64,000 nucleotides of DNA from Flavobacterium beibuense F44-8. GTDB lineage: Bacteria; Bacteroidota; Bacteroidia; Flavobacteriales; Flavobacteriaceae. The stretch is from NCBI RefSeq assembly GCF_000769915.1, contig NZ_JRLV01000009.1, forward strand, positions 1-64,000. The letters are read 5' to 3'. Position numbers and translations under genes: made by a program. This document shows positions 37,272 to 45,615 of this stretch, in pieces. The notes below the pieces were generated by a model. That model was not told the DNA's origin and ran no database searches. It saw only the letters and a list, made by a program, of their open reading frames with translations. The stretch's first letter is position 1. Each line of letters begins with the position of its first letter.

Positions 37272-37460
37272 TTGTATACTTAATTTACGTGATTTCTTAC
37301 TTAGACTACGTGTTTTCCACATGGTAAAATCAGTGTTTTGTGGTATTTCACACATTCAATAAAGAAGGGATATTTGCATGTGTATTCTAACGAACAGGTA
37401 GTACCTGCTCAATATTTGAGTTTATGGTGGGAAAATCCCTCCGAAAGGAGGGATTTTATT
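37272..37460 (+). ncRNA. Candidate 6S-like structured RNA
   Basis: In a 566-bp gene-free gap a TAATTTTG (37261-37268), matching the -7 element, is followed by a stretch with nested pairings. TATACTTAA (37275-37283) pairs with TTGAGTTTA (37416-37424), 8 of 9 including a G-T pair; ACTAC pairs with GTAGT; CACATG (near 37319) pairs with CATGTG (near 37378). These helices stack toward one central hairpin, giving a long interrupted rod of about 180 nt ended by a strong terminator. Size and shape fit 6S RNA. I cannot confirm conservation, and chance pairing in AT-rich DNA is possible. Confidence 0.4.
37432..37460 (+). terminator. Rho-independent terminator
   Basis: AAAATCCCTCC pairs with GGAGGGATTTT around a GAAA tetraloop, followed by ATTTT on the plus strand. 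It has no coding gene upstream on that strand, which is what led to the RNA call. Confidence 0.85.
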
Positions 37461-37524
37461 TTAAACTCTTTTCCAAATTTTTGAAAGTAGTTTTTTATTA
37501 ATAGATGCAGGATTAAAAATTGCT

Positions 37525-37551
37525 AAATTCCCCTCCTTACCAGGGGAATTT
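37525..37551. terminator. Hairpin terminator after the OsmC gene
   Basis: AAATTCCCCT pairs with AGGGGAATTT across CCTTACC. It is 22 bp beyond the OsmC stop on the minus strand; the better T run is on the plus strand, so it may work in both directions. Confidence 0.65.
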
Positions 37552-37573
37552 TCGTTTTTAGCCTTGTTCTTTT

Positions 37574-37990
37574 TTATACTAATGTTACGTTTAGGCTAAT
37601 ATCTGCATTTATAGCTTTTGATATAGGACATATCTGTTTTGCTTTATCGGCTATTTCGCTAAACTGCTGTGTTGTTATACCCGGTACACTTCCTGTAAGA
37701 TCCAGTACTATAGTGGTAATGGTTCCATCTTCAAAAGTTACTTTAGCTTCGGTATCAAGATTATCGGCTGTAAATCCGGCTTCGTTAAGCAGGAAGCTTA
37801 GTTGCATGGTAAAGCATCCGGAGTGTGCAGCTGCAAGTAACTCTTCGGGGTTAGTACCCACACCATCTGCAAATCTGGTTTTGAATGATAACTGAGTGTC
37901 GTTTAATACTGTACTTTGTGTAGATACTTTACCTGTACCTTCCATTCCTGTTCCTTTCCAGTTTGCTGTTGCTTTTCTTGTAAATTTCAT
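37574..37990 (-). CDS. osmC: OsmC family peroxiredoxin
   Basis: 138 residues with both redox cysteines of the OsmC/Ohr family: Cys59 in AAHSGCFTM and Cys121 in QICPIS. The N-terminal KATANWKGTGMEGTGKVST is the OsmC signature rather than Ohr. It reduces organic hydroperoxides with dithiol help. It lies 44 bp downstream of an esterase gene which is divergent from oxyR, so it is a likely OxyR target. Confidence 0.92.
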   Translation of the reverse strand: MKFTRKATANWKGTGMEGTGKVSTQSTVLNDTQLSFKTRFADGVGTNPEELLAAAHSGCFTMQLSFLLNEAGFTADNLDTEAKVTFEDGTITTIVLDLTGSVPGITTQQFSEIADKAKQICPISKAINADISLNVTLV

Positions 37991-38034
37991 GATATTAAAT
38001 TTTAAAAGTTGTTGTTATTATTTGTTTGTGATAA

Positions 38035-39060
38035 TTAATTCAGTTTTTCTTTTAGGGCATCAATAGCCTGTTTTATTGCTGCTCTTGGTGCAGGCGTATT
38101 GGTAATAGGGTTTAGCATTACAAAATCGTGTATAGTACCTATGTATCTTGTAGCGGTTACTTTAACTCCTGCTGCATTCAGTTTTTTTGCATAGGCTTCG
38201 CCTTCATCTCTCAGTACATCATTTTCGGCTACTATTACAAGTGCTTCCGGTAATCCTTTTAATTGTTCAATATCGGCTCTTAAAGGTGATGCGGTTATAT
38301 TATCCCTGTCGGCTTTGTTTGGAGCATAAGTATCCCAAAACCAAACCATAGCATTAAGGGTTAAAAAGTGCCCGGTTGAGAATTGCTGGTATGAAGCGGT
38401 ATCAAATTCGGCATTAGTAACAGGGTAGAACAGTAACTGAAAGTCAATTTGAGGTCCTTTACGCTCTTTAGCCATAAGGGTTACGGCTATTGCCATATTA
38501 CCGCCCACACTGTCGCCACCTACGGCAAGTTTTGTAGTATCAAGCCCTATGGATGCTCCGTTTTGTTTAATCCATTTTGTTGCTGCATACGCTTCTTCAT
38601 TAGCCACAGGGAATTGTGCTTCGGGTGCCGGAGTGTAGTTTACAAATACTACGGCTATATTAGCGCCTACTGCCAGTTCTTTAATCAATCTGTCGTGAGT
38701 AAAGGCGTTACCTAATATCCATCCGCCACCATGAAAATACATTAGTACGGGTAGTTTTTCTTTACCTCCTTTTGGTTTTACTATTCTAATGGAAACTGTT
38801 TTTCCGTCCTGGGTAATGGTGCGTTCTTCCACATCGGCATCAGGTCTTTTATAATCGCCTGTTTGTGCATTGATAAGTACGTTGCGGGCATCTGCTATAG
38901 ATAGCTCATAAATTTGCGGACCGTTACCGCTATGTACTGCTTTTAAAAATTCGCGGGTGTTTTTTTCCACGCTGTAGTTCCCTGCAAGGGTAATGTCTGT
39001 TTGACTCTGTGCAACTGTTACTCCCAGTAACATGATTGCTGATAAAAGTATTGTTCTCAT
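38035..39060 (-). CDS. Secreted alpha/beta hydrolase (HSL-type esterase)
   Basis: I use the Met at 39060 because it begins a signal peptide (ILLSAIMLLGVTVAQSQ); a longer frame from 39105 adds a polar extension. The enzyme has the hormone-sensitive-lipase-type oxyanion motif FHGGGWILG, the nucleophile in GGDSVGGN, and the catalytic Asp and His in VAENDVLRDEG and IHDFVML. It hydrolyses carboxylic esters. It is divergent from oxyR with a 112-bp gap and is probably in one transcript with osmC. Confidence 0.9.
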   Translation of the reverse strand: MRTILLSAIMLLGVTVAQSQTDITLAGNYSVEKNTREFLKAVHSGNGPQIYELSIADARNVLINAQTGDYKRPDADVEERTITQDGKTVSIRIVKPKGGKEKLPVLMYFHGGGWILGNAFTHDRLIKELAVGANIAVVFVNYTPAPEAQFPVANEEAYAATKWIKQNGASIGLDTTKLAVGGDSVGGNMAIAVTLMAKERKGPQIDFQLLFYPVTNAEFDTASYQQFSTGHFLTLNAMVWFWDTYAPNKADRDNITASPLRADIEQLKGLPEALVIVAENDVLRDEGEAYAKKLNAAGVKVTATRYIGTIHDFVMLNPITNTPAPRAAIKQAIDALKEKLN

Positions 39061-39172
39061 CGTATTCAGTTTTAAATTTATATTTCGTTCGATTTGATGA
39101 GTCAAAATTATTGTAGTATGATATATAAATCAAATTAATAATTTTTTACCTTTATAAAAATATTTTATAATT

Positions 39173-40144
39173 ATGACGATTCAGCAATTAAAATATATAG
39201 TGGCACTGGACGAACACCGTAACTTTGTTAAGGCTGCCGAGGAATGTATGGTAACCCAACCCGGATTAACCATTCAACTTAAAAATTTAGAAGAGGAAAT
39301 AGGTATTAAGATATTTGACAGAACTAAAGTACCTTTAAAGCCTACTACACCCGGAAAGGAAATTATAAACCGTGCCAAAAAGATATTAAGGGAGGTAGAT
39401 GATATAAGGGATTTTGTAATTCATGAAAAAAACCAACTGGAAGGGGAGTGTACTATTGGGGTAATCTCTACGCTGTCGCCTTACTTGGTTCCACAGTTTA
39501 TTAAGAAGATGAAGGAGGTGGCTCCAAAAATTCATTTTACCATAAAGGAACTCCCCACAGGGTTATTAATAAACGATGCTCTTACAGGTGATATAGATAT
39601 TGCTCTTATGGCAACACCTACGGGAGCTAATGGTTTAAAGGAACGCCCTGTATTTTACGAGCCATTTGTAGCTTATCTTAACAGTAACCACCCTATGGCT
39701 GGGGCTACTCATTATGAATTGCAGCCACAGGATAAGCCTCAGTTGTTATTATTGGAGCATGAATACTGTTATAATGCGCAGCTGCTTGATATTTGCGGAT
39801 TAACGGGAAGTGCCGACAAGCACGACGGATTTACCTATGATATAAGTTCGATTGAAACATTAAAAAATCTTGTGAAAGCCGACTTGGGTTTTGCCATACT
39901 ACCTTTATTAAGTGTAATTAACGAAAAGGAAAACCCGCTTTACAAGGAGTTTAATGATCCAAAGCCGGTAAGGGAAATTAGCCTGGTGGTAGCCGAAACC
40001 TTTTCGCGCAAACTGTTGCTTCAAAAAATAAGCGAAGCCCTTTACAGTTGCCTGCCTCATAGTATGAAGCAGGAGTTTAAATACAAAAAGATACAATGGA
40101 ACGATTCGCCTTACTTTGTAGAGTCGGTTAAGGGGTTATTTTAA
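39173..40144 (+). CDS. oxyR: Peroxide-sensing LysR-type regulator OxyR
   Basis: 323 residues. It has an N-terminal LysR winged helix (about 1-60) and a substrate-binding-like domain. Cys199 and Cys208 (EHEYCYNAQLLDIC) have exactly the spacing and even numbering of the two redox cysteines of E. coli OxyR. Hydrogen peroxide oxidises them to a disulfide, which activates DNA binding. The divergent esterase-osmC pair fits the regulon. Its 3' end overlaps the convergent acetyltransferase gene by 9 bp. Confidence 0.95.
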   Translation: MTIQQLKYIVALDEHRNFVKAAEECMVTQPGLTIQLKNLEEEIGIKIFDRTKVPLKPTTPGKEIINRAKKILREVDDIRDFVIHEKNQLEGECTIGVISTLSPYLVPQFIKKMKEVAPKIHFTIKELPTGLLINDALTGDIDIALMATPTGANGLKERPVFYEPFVAYLNSNHPMAGATHYELQPQDKPQLLLLEHEYCYNAQLLDICGLTGSADKHDGFTYDISSIETLKNLVKADLGFAILPLLSVINEKENPLYKEFNDPKPVREISLVVAETFSRKLLLQKISEALYSCLPHSMKQEFKYKKIQWNDSPYFVESVKGLF

Positions 40145-40612
40145 TTCCAGTTCCATTTGGATATTGCAACGCTCATAAGGTGTTGCAGCCCTTTCTACTT
40201 TTACAAAGCCCGTTTTTTCGTATAGCGTAATAGCAGGGGTTAATATGGTGTTACTTTCCAGGTAAAGCCATCTGGCTCCTTTGCCTTTAGCTTTGTCAAC
40301 TACGGCCTGCATCAGTTTTTTGCCAATGCCTTTTCCCTGTATGTTTGGTGAAACTGCCATTTTGGCGAGTTCGAAATCATATTTCTCATCGTCCATTTTA
40401 ATTAGGGCGCAGGTCCCTACGGGTTCATTATTATATAGTGCCATAATAATGTATCCACCCTTATTAAGTATATAACTTTCGGGATTATCAAGTGCTTTAT
40501 AGTCGGCTTCTTCCATTACAAAGTGTTTGGAAATCCATTCTTCGTTAAGTTGTTTAAAAGCCTGTTTGTATTCGGGAGAGAAATCGGTGATTATTACGGT
40601 GTCAGTATTCAT
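40136..40612 (-). CDS. GNAT family N-acetyltransferase
   Basis: 158 residues matching a full GNAT domain: the PVGTCALIKMDDEKYDFELAKMAVSPNIQGKGIGKKLM run includes the acetyl-CoA pyrophosphate loop QGKGIG, and the family closing motif ITLYEKTGFVKV follows. The small-molecule or protein target is unknown. It converges on oxyR with a 9-bp tail overlap, which is unusual but harmless. Confidence 0.9.
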   Translation of the reverse strand: MNTDTVIITDFSPEYKQAFKQLNEEWISKHFVMEEADYKALDNPESYILNKGGYIIMALYNNEPVGTCALIKMDDEKYDFELAKMAVSPNIQGKGIGKKLMQAVVDKAKGKGARWLYLESNTILTPAITLYEKTGFVKVERAATPYERCNIQMELELK

Positions 40613-40771
40613 TTTACTAAAAAATAATTCTTATGTAAAGATAGTGAATACAAGGGTTTACATGTTTATTGGAGTTATTTTTCAATTTTTTTCATAATCG
40701 TGTCCAATTTGTTTCTTTTCAGTCATCATTAGGGTGTAGTTCAATTATTAATCAATCAAAAATTAAGAAAA

Positions 40772-41251
40772 ATGGAACAGAGAACAAATCCTTTTGAAAA
40801 ACGTTACAATGCCTTGAAACCATTATTCAGCTTTGGGGCTTATTTAGCAAAATCGGCTATAGAGAAAGAGTTGCTGCATCTCATTTACTTTAGGGTGTCA
40901 CAACTAAACGGATGTGCCTATTGCCTTGATATGCATGCCAAAGATTTAAGGGAACTGGGAGAGAGCGAACAGAGATTATACATGCTTTCTGCCTGGGAAG
41001 AATCGCCTGTGTATAGTAATCGTGAGCGTGCTGCTTTTACCTGGGCCGAAGCGGTAACCAACCTAGCCGAAGGTCATGTTAAGGATGCTGTTTATGCTTA
41101 TGCAAGGGAAGAGTTTAGTGAAGAGGAACTTATAGATCTTACTATAGCAATAATCGCAATAAACGGCTTTAACAGGTTAAATGTTGCCTTTCGTACACCA
41201 GCGGGTAATTATGTGCCGGGTATGCATGCACATCATGTAAATAATAATTAA
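40772..41251 (+). CDS. Carboxymuconolactone decarboxylase family (AhpD-like) protein
   Basis: 159 residues with the CxxC-x3-H active site (GCAYCLDMH, Cys48, Cys51 and His55) of AhpD-like alkylhydroperoxidases. It ends with the NGFNRLNVAF segment typical of the family. Such proteins are thiol-dependent peroxidases or reductase partners. The gene stands before a YCII/DGPF gene and an ECF sigma gene on the same strand, a known grouping for ECF42 systems, so it is likely under that sigma factor. Confidence 0.9.
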   Translation: MEQRTNPFEKRYNALKPLFSFGAYLAKSAIEKELLHLIYFRVSQLNGCAYCLDMHAKDLRELGESEQRLYMLSAWEESPVYSNRERAAFTWAEAVTNLAEGHVKDAVYAYAREEFSEEELIDLTIAIIAINGFNRLNVAFRTPAGNYVPGMHAHHVNNN

Positions 41252-41295
41252 ATGATGTTATTAAAATTTTTATATTCATCCTTAAAATTAAAACT

Positions 41296-41634
41296 ATGAA
41301 AGAGTTTGCATTATTATTTCGCCATGTAGAAGACTTTGATACTTTACCTGAAGACGAAAAACCTGCTGTTGAAAAAAAATGGCAGGACTGGATAGGCGGT
41401 ATTGCAGCACAGGGTAAACTTATAGGTGAAGCGGGTGTACGACTGGCATCGGGAGGTAAAGTGCTTAAACCCGCAGGAGTAGTGACCGACGGTCCTTTTG
41501 TGGAAATAAGAGAATGTCTTGGTGGTTTGATAGTGGTAAAGGCCGATACACTTGAAGAGGCCGTAACACTGGCACACGGTTGCCCTGCTATGGATAGGGG
41601 AGGTAGTGTTGAGGTTCGTCCTATTTTTGTATAA
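41296..41634 (+). CDS. YCII-related DGPF-domain protein
   Basis: 112 residues with a clear DGPFVEIRECLGGLIVVKADTLEEA motif, the mark of the DGPF/YCII-like family that accompanies ECF42 sigma factors. The fold is a ferredoxin-like dimer; its activity is not established. It follows the AhpD-like gene after 44 bp and is separated from the sigma gene by a terminator-like hairpin. Confidence 0.9.
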   Translation: MKEFALLFRHVEDFDTLPEDEKPAVEKKWQDWIGGIAAQGKLIGEAGVRLASGGKVLKPAGVVTDGPFVEIRECLGGLIVVKADTLEEAVTLAHGCPAMDRGGSVEVRPIFV

Positions 41635-41651
41635 ATACCTTAAATAAATAT

Positions 41652-41674
41652 AAACCCGCTTAACAGGCGGGTTT
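41652..41674 (+). terminator. Attenuator-like hairpin before the sigma gene
   Basis: AAACCCGC pairs with GCGGGTTT across a 7-nt loop, 17 bp after the DGPF gene and 10 bp before the sigma gene start. The T tract is short. It may lower sigma expression relative to the two upstream genes. Confidence 0.55.
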
Positions 41675-41684
41675 CTCCTTTTGT

Positions 41685-42905
41685 ATGGAAAACATAAACC
41701 TAAAAGAGCTTTTTAAGCAGGAATTCTCTAAAATGGTAGCTGTTATAAGTAACATTTATGGATTGGCACACATAGAAGTTGCTGAGGATGTGGTGAGTGA
41801 TACCTTTCTGTTAGCTGCCGAAACCTGGGAGAGTAAAGGGGTACCGGATAATCCTACTGCCTGGCTGTATGCTGTGGCAAAACAGAAAACCCTATATCAT
41901 TTTCGACGAAATAAGATATTTGATGAGAGGGTAGCTCCACATGTAAAGCATAATGCTGAAAAGACGACCGATGAACCTGATTTCTCTCCAAAACATATAA
42001 AGGACAGTCAGTTGCAAATGCTGTTTGCTATTTGTAATCCGGCTATAGCCAGTGAAGCACAAATAGGTTTGGCACTTCGCATACTGTGTGGTTTTGGTAT
42101 TGATGAGATTGCCGAGGCTTTTATGTCTAACAAAGAAACAATAAACAAAAGGCTTTTTAGAGCAAAGGAAAAATTACGTACTGAAACTGTAGTAATGGAG
42201 CTTCCGCCAAAAAATGAGATAAGTGTCCGGCTGGATAATGTATTGCATATTATTTACCTGCTTTTTAATGAAGGTTATTACTCTAAAACCGAAAGTAATA
42301 TTTTACGAAAAGATTTTTGCATAGAGGCTTTACGCTTGGGACTTATGCTTATGGATAACGAAATTACCAATGAGCCAAAAACCAATGCGTTGATTGCCTT
42401 AATGTGTTTTCATGCCTCAAGGTTTGATGCCCGTCAGGATAATGAGAATGCCCACATATTGTATGAGGCACAAAATCCTGACTTATGGGATAATGATATG
42501 ATTCAACGGGGGATATATTATTTAAACGCATCCTTGCAGGGTGATGAGGTTACTTCTTACCATATTGAGGCTCAAATTGCCTATCATCATTGCCTTAATG
42601 ACAATACGCCTAACAAATGGCAATCAATATTGCAGTTGTATAATCAGTTGTTGCTTATTAATTATTCCCCTGCAGTTGCATTAAACCGTACTTATGCATT
42701 GTATAGGGCAGATGGGAAAGAAGCAGCTCTTGTTGAAGCAGAAAAACTAAACCTGCAAAACAATCATTTTTATCATATACTGCTTGGCGAACTGTATACA
42801 GGTATTGATAATGCAAAGGCCCGAACGAATTTTGAAACGGCTTACAGTTTGGCAAAAACTACAGCCGAAAAAACTGGTATTAGCTTAAAGATAAGTAAAC
42901 TGTAA
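41685..42905 (+). CDS. ECF42-type RNA polymerase sigma factor
   Basis: 406 residues. The N-terminal 180 contain sigma region 2 (AEDVVSDTFLLAAETW, YAVAKQKTLYHFRRNK) and region 4 (GFGIDEIAEAFMSNKETINKRLFRAKEKL). The long C-terminal extension is a helical TPR-like domain with the DUF6596-type LLFNEGYYS motif. This layout is that of ECF42 sigma factors, which have no anti-sigma factor and use the C-terminal part for control. Genes for DGPF-type proteins are their usual neighbours and targets, as here. Confidence 0.9.
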   Translation: MENINLKELFKQEFSKMVAVISNIYGLAHIEVAEDVVSDTFLLAAETWESKGVPDNPTAWLYAVAKQKTLYHFRRNKIFDERVAPHVKHNAEKTTDEPDFSPKHIKDSQLQMLFAICNPAIASEAQIGLALRILCGFGIDEIAEAFMSNKETINKRLFRAKEKLRTETVVMELPPKNEISVRLDNVLHIIYLLFNEGYYSKTESNILRKDFCIEALRLGLMLMDNEITNEPKTNALIALMCFHASRFDARQDNENAHILYEAQNPDLWDNDMIQRGIYYLNASLQGDEVTSYHIEAQIAYHHCLNDNTPNKWQSILQLYNQLLLINYSPAVALNRTYALYRADGKEAALVEAEKLNLQNNHFYHILLGELYTGIDNAKARTNFETAYSLAKTTAEKTGISLKISKL

Positions 42906-42973
42906 TGGTATAAAAGGCAAGAGGAGGCAAATGCCCCCTCTCTGGTTGTTAATTACTATTTAAGGATTATGGA

Positions 42974-43291
42974 TTATGCTGTTTCCTCTTTAATAAATTC
43001 TCCGTCGTTTTTAAAGTATGCGGTAAGATCTTTACCGTCTTTAGTTAATATAAACTTATAGTCGGTACCATCGGCTGCTACATAAGCGTTTACTAATGAA
43101 TATCCTCCGTATTTGTCTACCGCACTTTTAAGTACTTCCGGTGCAATGTCGCCCTGTTCAATTACTTTATACTCTTTTTCCTGATGATTTGCTACCGCTG
43201 TACATTCGTTAATGTTTGTTGTTGGGTTAACGGTTGTGGCGTTTAGTGCTAAAGCCAGCATTAAAGCGCCCGATAAAAATAGATTTTTCAT
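42974..43291 (-). CDS. Small secreted PepSY-like protein
   Basis: 105 residues with a signal peptide (1-20, GALMLALALNATT). The mature part has IAPEVLKSAVDKYGGYSLVNAYVAADGTDYKFILTKDGK, which resembles the short PepSY-like domains (beta-lactamase-inhibitor-like fold) frequent in Flavobacteria. These are usually of unknown role and may act in the periplasm. Convergent with the sigma gene. Confidence 0.75.
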   Translation of the reverse strand: MKNLFLSGALMLALALNATTVNPTTNINECTAVANHQEKEYKVIEQGDIAPEVLKSAVDKYGGYSLVNAYVAADGTDYKFILTKDGKDLTAYFKNDGEFIKEETA

Positions 43292-43531
43292 AGTCTTTTT
43301 ATTTATATTTCTCGGTTACGCTTAGTATAATGAAATAACTGTGCCGTTAGGTTTTTTTGGGGAATAGGGGCGTATTTTAACTGTTTTTATGGGGAACTGC
43401 GTGCCTTGATGTGTAGAGGTTCTACAGTTTCTGGTGGTTTGAATTCAAATTTAAGATTGGCTTAAGATTGGTTTTGGTATTCAATTTTTTTAAGGAGCTG
43501 TCCGTTAAAGAGATAAATACCGTACTATAAA

Positions 43532-44302
43532 ATGAATAGGATAATACAACTGATTTTACTTTTACTACTTTGCCCTTATGTAGTAAAAGCGCAGCAAACC
43601 CAAACCGACACTATAACCGATACCACAGCTACAAAACACCACCGTTATAATTTCCGCCAGCTGGTAATACCCGCGGCACTGGTTGGCTATGGTGTGATAG
43701 GATTGGATAACGGACAGTGTAAAAAAATTAATTACAGTATACGTAATGAAGTGGTTGAGGATATTGATCAAAAACTTACTATTGATGACTTTATGCAGTA
43801 TGCTCCGGTACTATCGGTTTATGCCCTTAACTTTTCGGGCGTAGAGGGAAAGCATAATTTTAAAGACAGGACTATTATCATGGCTACATCTTACATTGTA
43901 ATGAGTAGTACCGTTCTTTCGCTTAAATCGGTTACACACCAGTTACGACCAGATGGCAGTTCGTATAATTCGTTCCCGTCGGGGCATACTGCTACCGCTT
44001 TTGCCGGAGCCGAGTTTTTATGGCAGGAGTATAAAGATGTATCTATATGGTATGGTATATCGGGTTATCTTGTGGCGACCGGTACCGGTATGTTCAGGAT
44101 GTATAATAACAGGCACTGGCTAACCGATGTGGCTGCCGGTGCAGGTATAGGGATACTGAGTACTAAGTTTGCCTACTGGGTTTATCCGTTTTTAAGAGAT
44201 AAAGTTTTTAAAGGTAAAAACGGCGAAAAGAAAATATCTGCCATGGCAATGCCTTATTATAACGGAGAGCAGCTGGGAGCAGCCGTAACGATAAAATTTT
44301 AG
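43532..44302 (+). CDS. PAP2 superfamily phosphatase
   Basis: 256 residues with a signal peptide. The three phosphatase motifs are present: the KSVTHQLRP motif near residue 130, SFPSGHTAT near 148 with the catalytic His, and NNRHWLTDVAAG near 188. The PAP2 type removes phosphate from lipids such as undecaprenyl or phosphatidyl phosphates. It is followed after 66 bp by a clear paralogue. Confidence 0.9.
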   Translation: MNRIIQLILLLLLCPYVVKAQQTQTDTITDTTATKHHRYNFRQLVIPAALVGYGVIGLDNGQCKKINYSIRNEVVEDIDQKLTIDDFMQYAPVLSVYALNFSGVEGKHNFKDRTIIMATSYIVMSSTVLSLKSVTHQLRPDGSSYNSFPSGHTATAFAGAEFLWQEYKDVSIWYGISGYLVATGTGMFRMYNNRHWLTDVAAGAGIGILSTKFAYWVYPFLRDKVFKGKNGEKKISAMAMPYYNGEQLGAAVTIKF

Positions 44303-44368
44303 TTTTGTTTAATAGGAATTTATTTCCTTATTTTGGCGCCTTACAGATGTTAATACGACCCCTATACT

Positions 44369-45142
44369 ATGATGAAAAAGCTGTTTTTACTGTTGGTGTT
44401 TTTTCCGTTATGGCTTGCAGCACAGGATAATAAGTTTGCTAATGATACGGTTAAGGTAAACGATTTTTCGGATGCTAAGTATCACTTTAATGTAAAACAG
44501 GTTATAATTCCAAGTGCGCTTATAGCTTATGGGGTAATTGGGTTACATAACGACGATATTAAAAAGCTGAATACTGATATAAGGACTAAGGTTTTGGAAA
44601 ATGAGCATAAGGAGCGAAGGGTGGATGATGTTACCCGTTTTGTACCCATGCTTTCGGTATATGCCTTAAATTTAGTTGGAGTAGAAGGAGAGCATAACTT
44701 TGGTGACCGTACCATTATTCTAACTACATCGCTATTGGTAACTTTTACAAGCGTACGTAGTATAAAGAAGCTTACTAATGTGCAGCGACCTGATATTACA
44801 TCATACAATTCGTTTCCGTCGGGGCATACGGCTACTGTTTTTGCCGGGGCCGAGTTTTTAATGCAGGAGTATAAGCACAAATCTCTTTGGTATGGTATAT
44901 CGGGCTATGTGGTAGCTACCGGAACCGGACTAATGCGTATATATAATAACAGGCATTGGCTAACCGATGTGGCTGCCGGGGCAGGTATTGGTATACTGAG
45001 TACTAAAATAGCCTACTGGGTGTATCCTTTTTTAAAGAACAAGGTGTTTAAAGGAGGTAATACAGAAAGTAAGGTAACCGCTATGGCAATGCCGTTTTAT
45101 AACGGAGAGCAGTTTGGCGGTAGTGTAGTAGTGAGGTTTTAG
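44369..45142 (+). CDS. PAP2 superfamily phosphatase, paralogue
   Basis: 257 residues, strongly similar to the previous protein over the whole length, including FPSGHTATVFAGAEFL and the NNRHWLTDVAAGAGIGILSTK segment. Signal peptide ends FPLWLAAQ. It has KKLTNVQRP, SYNSFPSGH and RHWLTD as phosphatase motifs. Both copies come from a tandem duplication and probably act on polyprenyl or lipid phosphates in the membrane. Its stop lies 1 bp from the convergent hxlR stop. Confidence 0.9.
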   Translation: MMKKLFLLLVFFPLWLAAQDNKFANDTVKVNDFSDAKYHFNVKQVIIPSALIAYGVIGLHNDDIKKLNTDIRTKVLENEHKERRVDDVTRFVPMLSVYALNLVGVEGEHNFGDRTIILTTSLLVTFTSVRSIKKLTNVQRPDITSYNSFPSGHTATVFAGAEFLMQEYKHKSLWYGISGYVVATGTGLMRIYNNRHWLTDVAAGAGIGILSTKIAYWVYPFLKNKVFKGGNTESKVTAMAMPFYNGEQFGGSVVVRF

Positions 45143-45143
45143 A

Positions 45144-45491
45144 TTATTTAGTAATCACATTTCGCAATCTTTCTTCATTTTTATCACCCCATTCACCCAT
45201 AAGTGTAATAACCGGGAGTAATGTTTTGCCAAAATCAGTTAGGGAATATTCAACTTTTGGCGGAACTACGGCATATACTTTTCGGGCAATCAATTCATGC
45301 TTTTCCAATTCCTTTAACTGCATATTTAAAACCCTTCGTGAAGCATCGGGGATTTTACGTTGTAACTCACTCGGACGTTTATTTCCTTCGTTAATAAACC
45401 ACAGTAAACGGATTTTCCATTTGCCATATAGGACTTCTCCAATTAAATCGAGTCCGCAATTTAGGTTTAAAGGTATTTTTCTCTCATACAT
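45144..45491 (-). CDS. HxlR family winged-helix regulator
   Basis: 115 residues fitting the HxlR winged helix-turn-helix family: GEVLYGKWKIRLLWFI near residue 18, RPSELQRKIPDASRRVLNMQLKELE and VEYSLTDFGKTLLPV. These regulators often repress a divergent oxidoreductase and respond to aldehydes or other electrophiles. It is divergent from an SDR gene. A TAACTTTG box lies so close to its start codon that the message may have almost no leader. Confidence 0.92.
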   Translation of the reverse strand: MYERKIPLNLNCGLDLIGEVLYGKWKIRLLWFINEGNKRPSELQRKIPDASRRVLNMQLKELEKHELIARKVYAVVPPKVEYSLTDFGKTLLPVITLMGEWGDKNEERLRNVITK

Positions 45492-45495
45492 ACTA

Positions 45496-45526
45496 CAAAG
45501 TTACCCCAATGTTCCTAAGTGTACAA
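45496..45526 (-). promoter_or_regulatory. hxlR promoter with TTGTACA element
   Basis: On the minus strand TTG (45526-45524) is followed after exactly 20 bases by TAACTTTG (45503-45496), an ideal Bacteroidota promoter. The -33 region reads TTGTACA, also found at the divergent promoter. The -7 box ends 5 bp from the ATG, so transcripts would be nearly leaderless. Confidence 0.6.
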
Positions 45527-45567
45527 TAGGGGAATAATTTATCCCTATGCAATTCGGTTTTCCGTAC

Positions 45568-45598
45568 TTGTACAAACAATACATACTCCTGAACTTTG
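45568..45598 (+). promoter_or_regulatory. SDR promoter with TTGTACAA palindrome
   Basis: The palindrome TTGTACAA (45568-45575) includes TTG followed after 20 bases by GAACTTTG (45591-45598), matching TTG-N20-TAnnTTTG except for one base. The ATG is 18 bp downstream. The shared TTGTACA at both divergent promoters is a good HxlR operator candidate. Confidence 0.55.
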
Positions 45599-45615
45599 TA
45601 TAAAAGTAATAAACG

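Noticed and set aside
37392..37410. GAACAGGTA-G-TACCTGCTC palindrome as an operator
   Set aside because: It falls within the predicted structured RNA and is more simply part of its folding; no gene start is nearby to control.
42916..42940. GAGGAGGC/GCCCCCTC hairpin after the sigma gene as a terminator
   Set aside because: It has a mismatch in the stem and no T tract on either strand.
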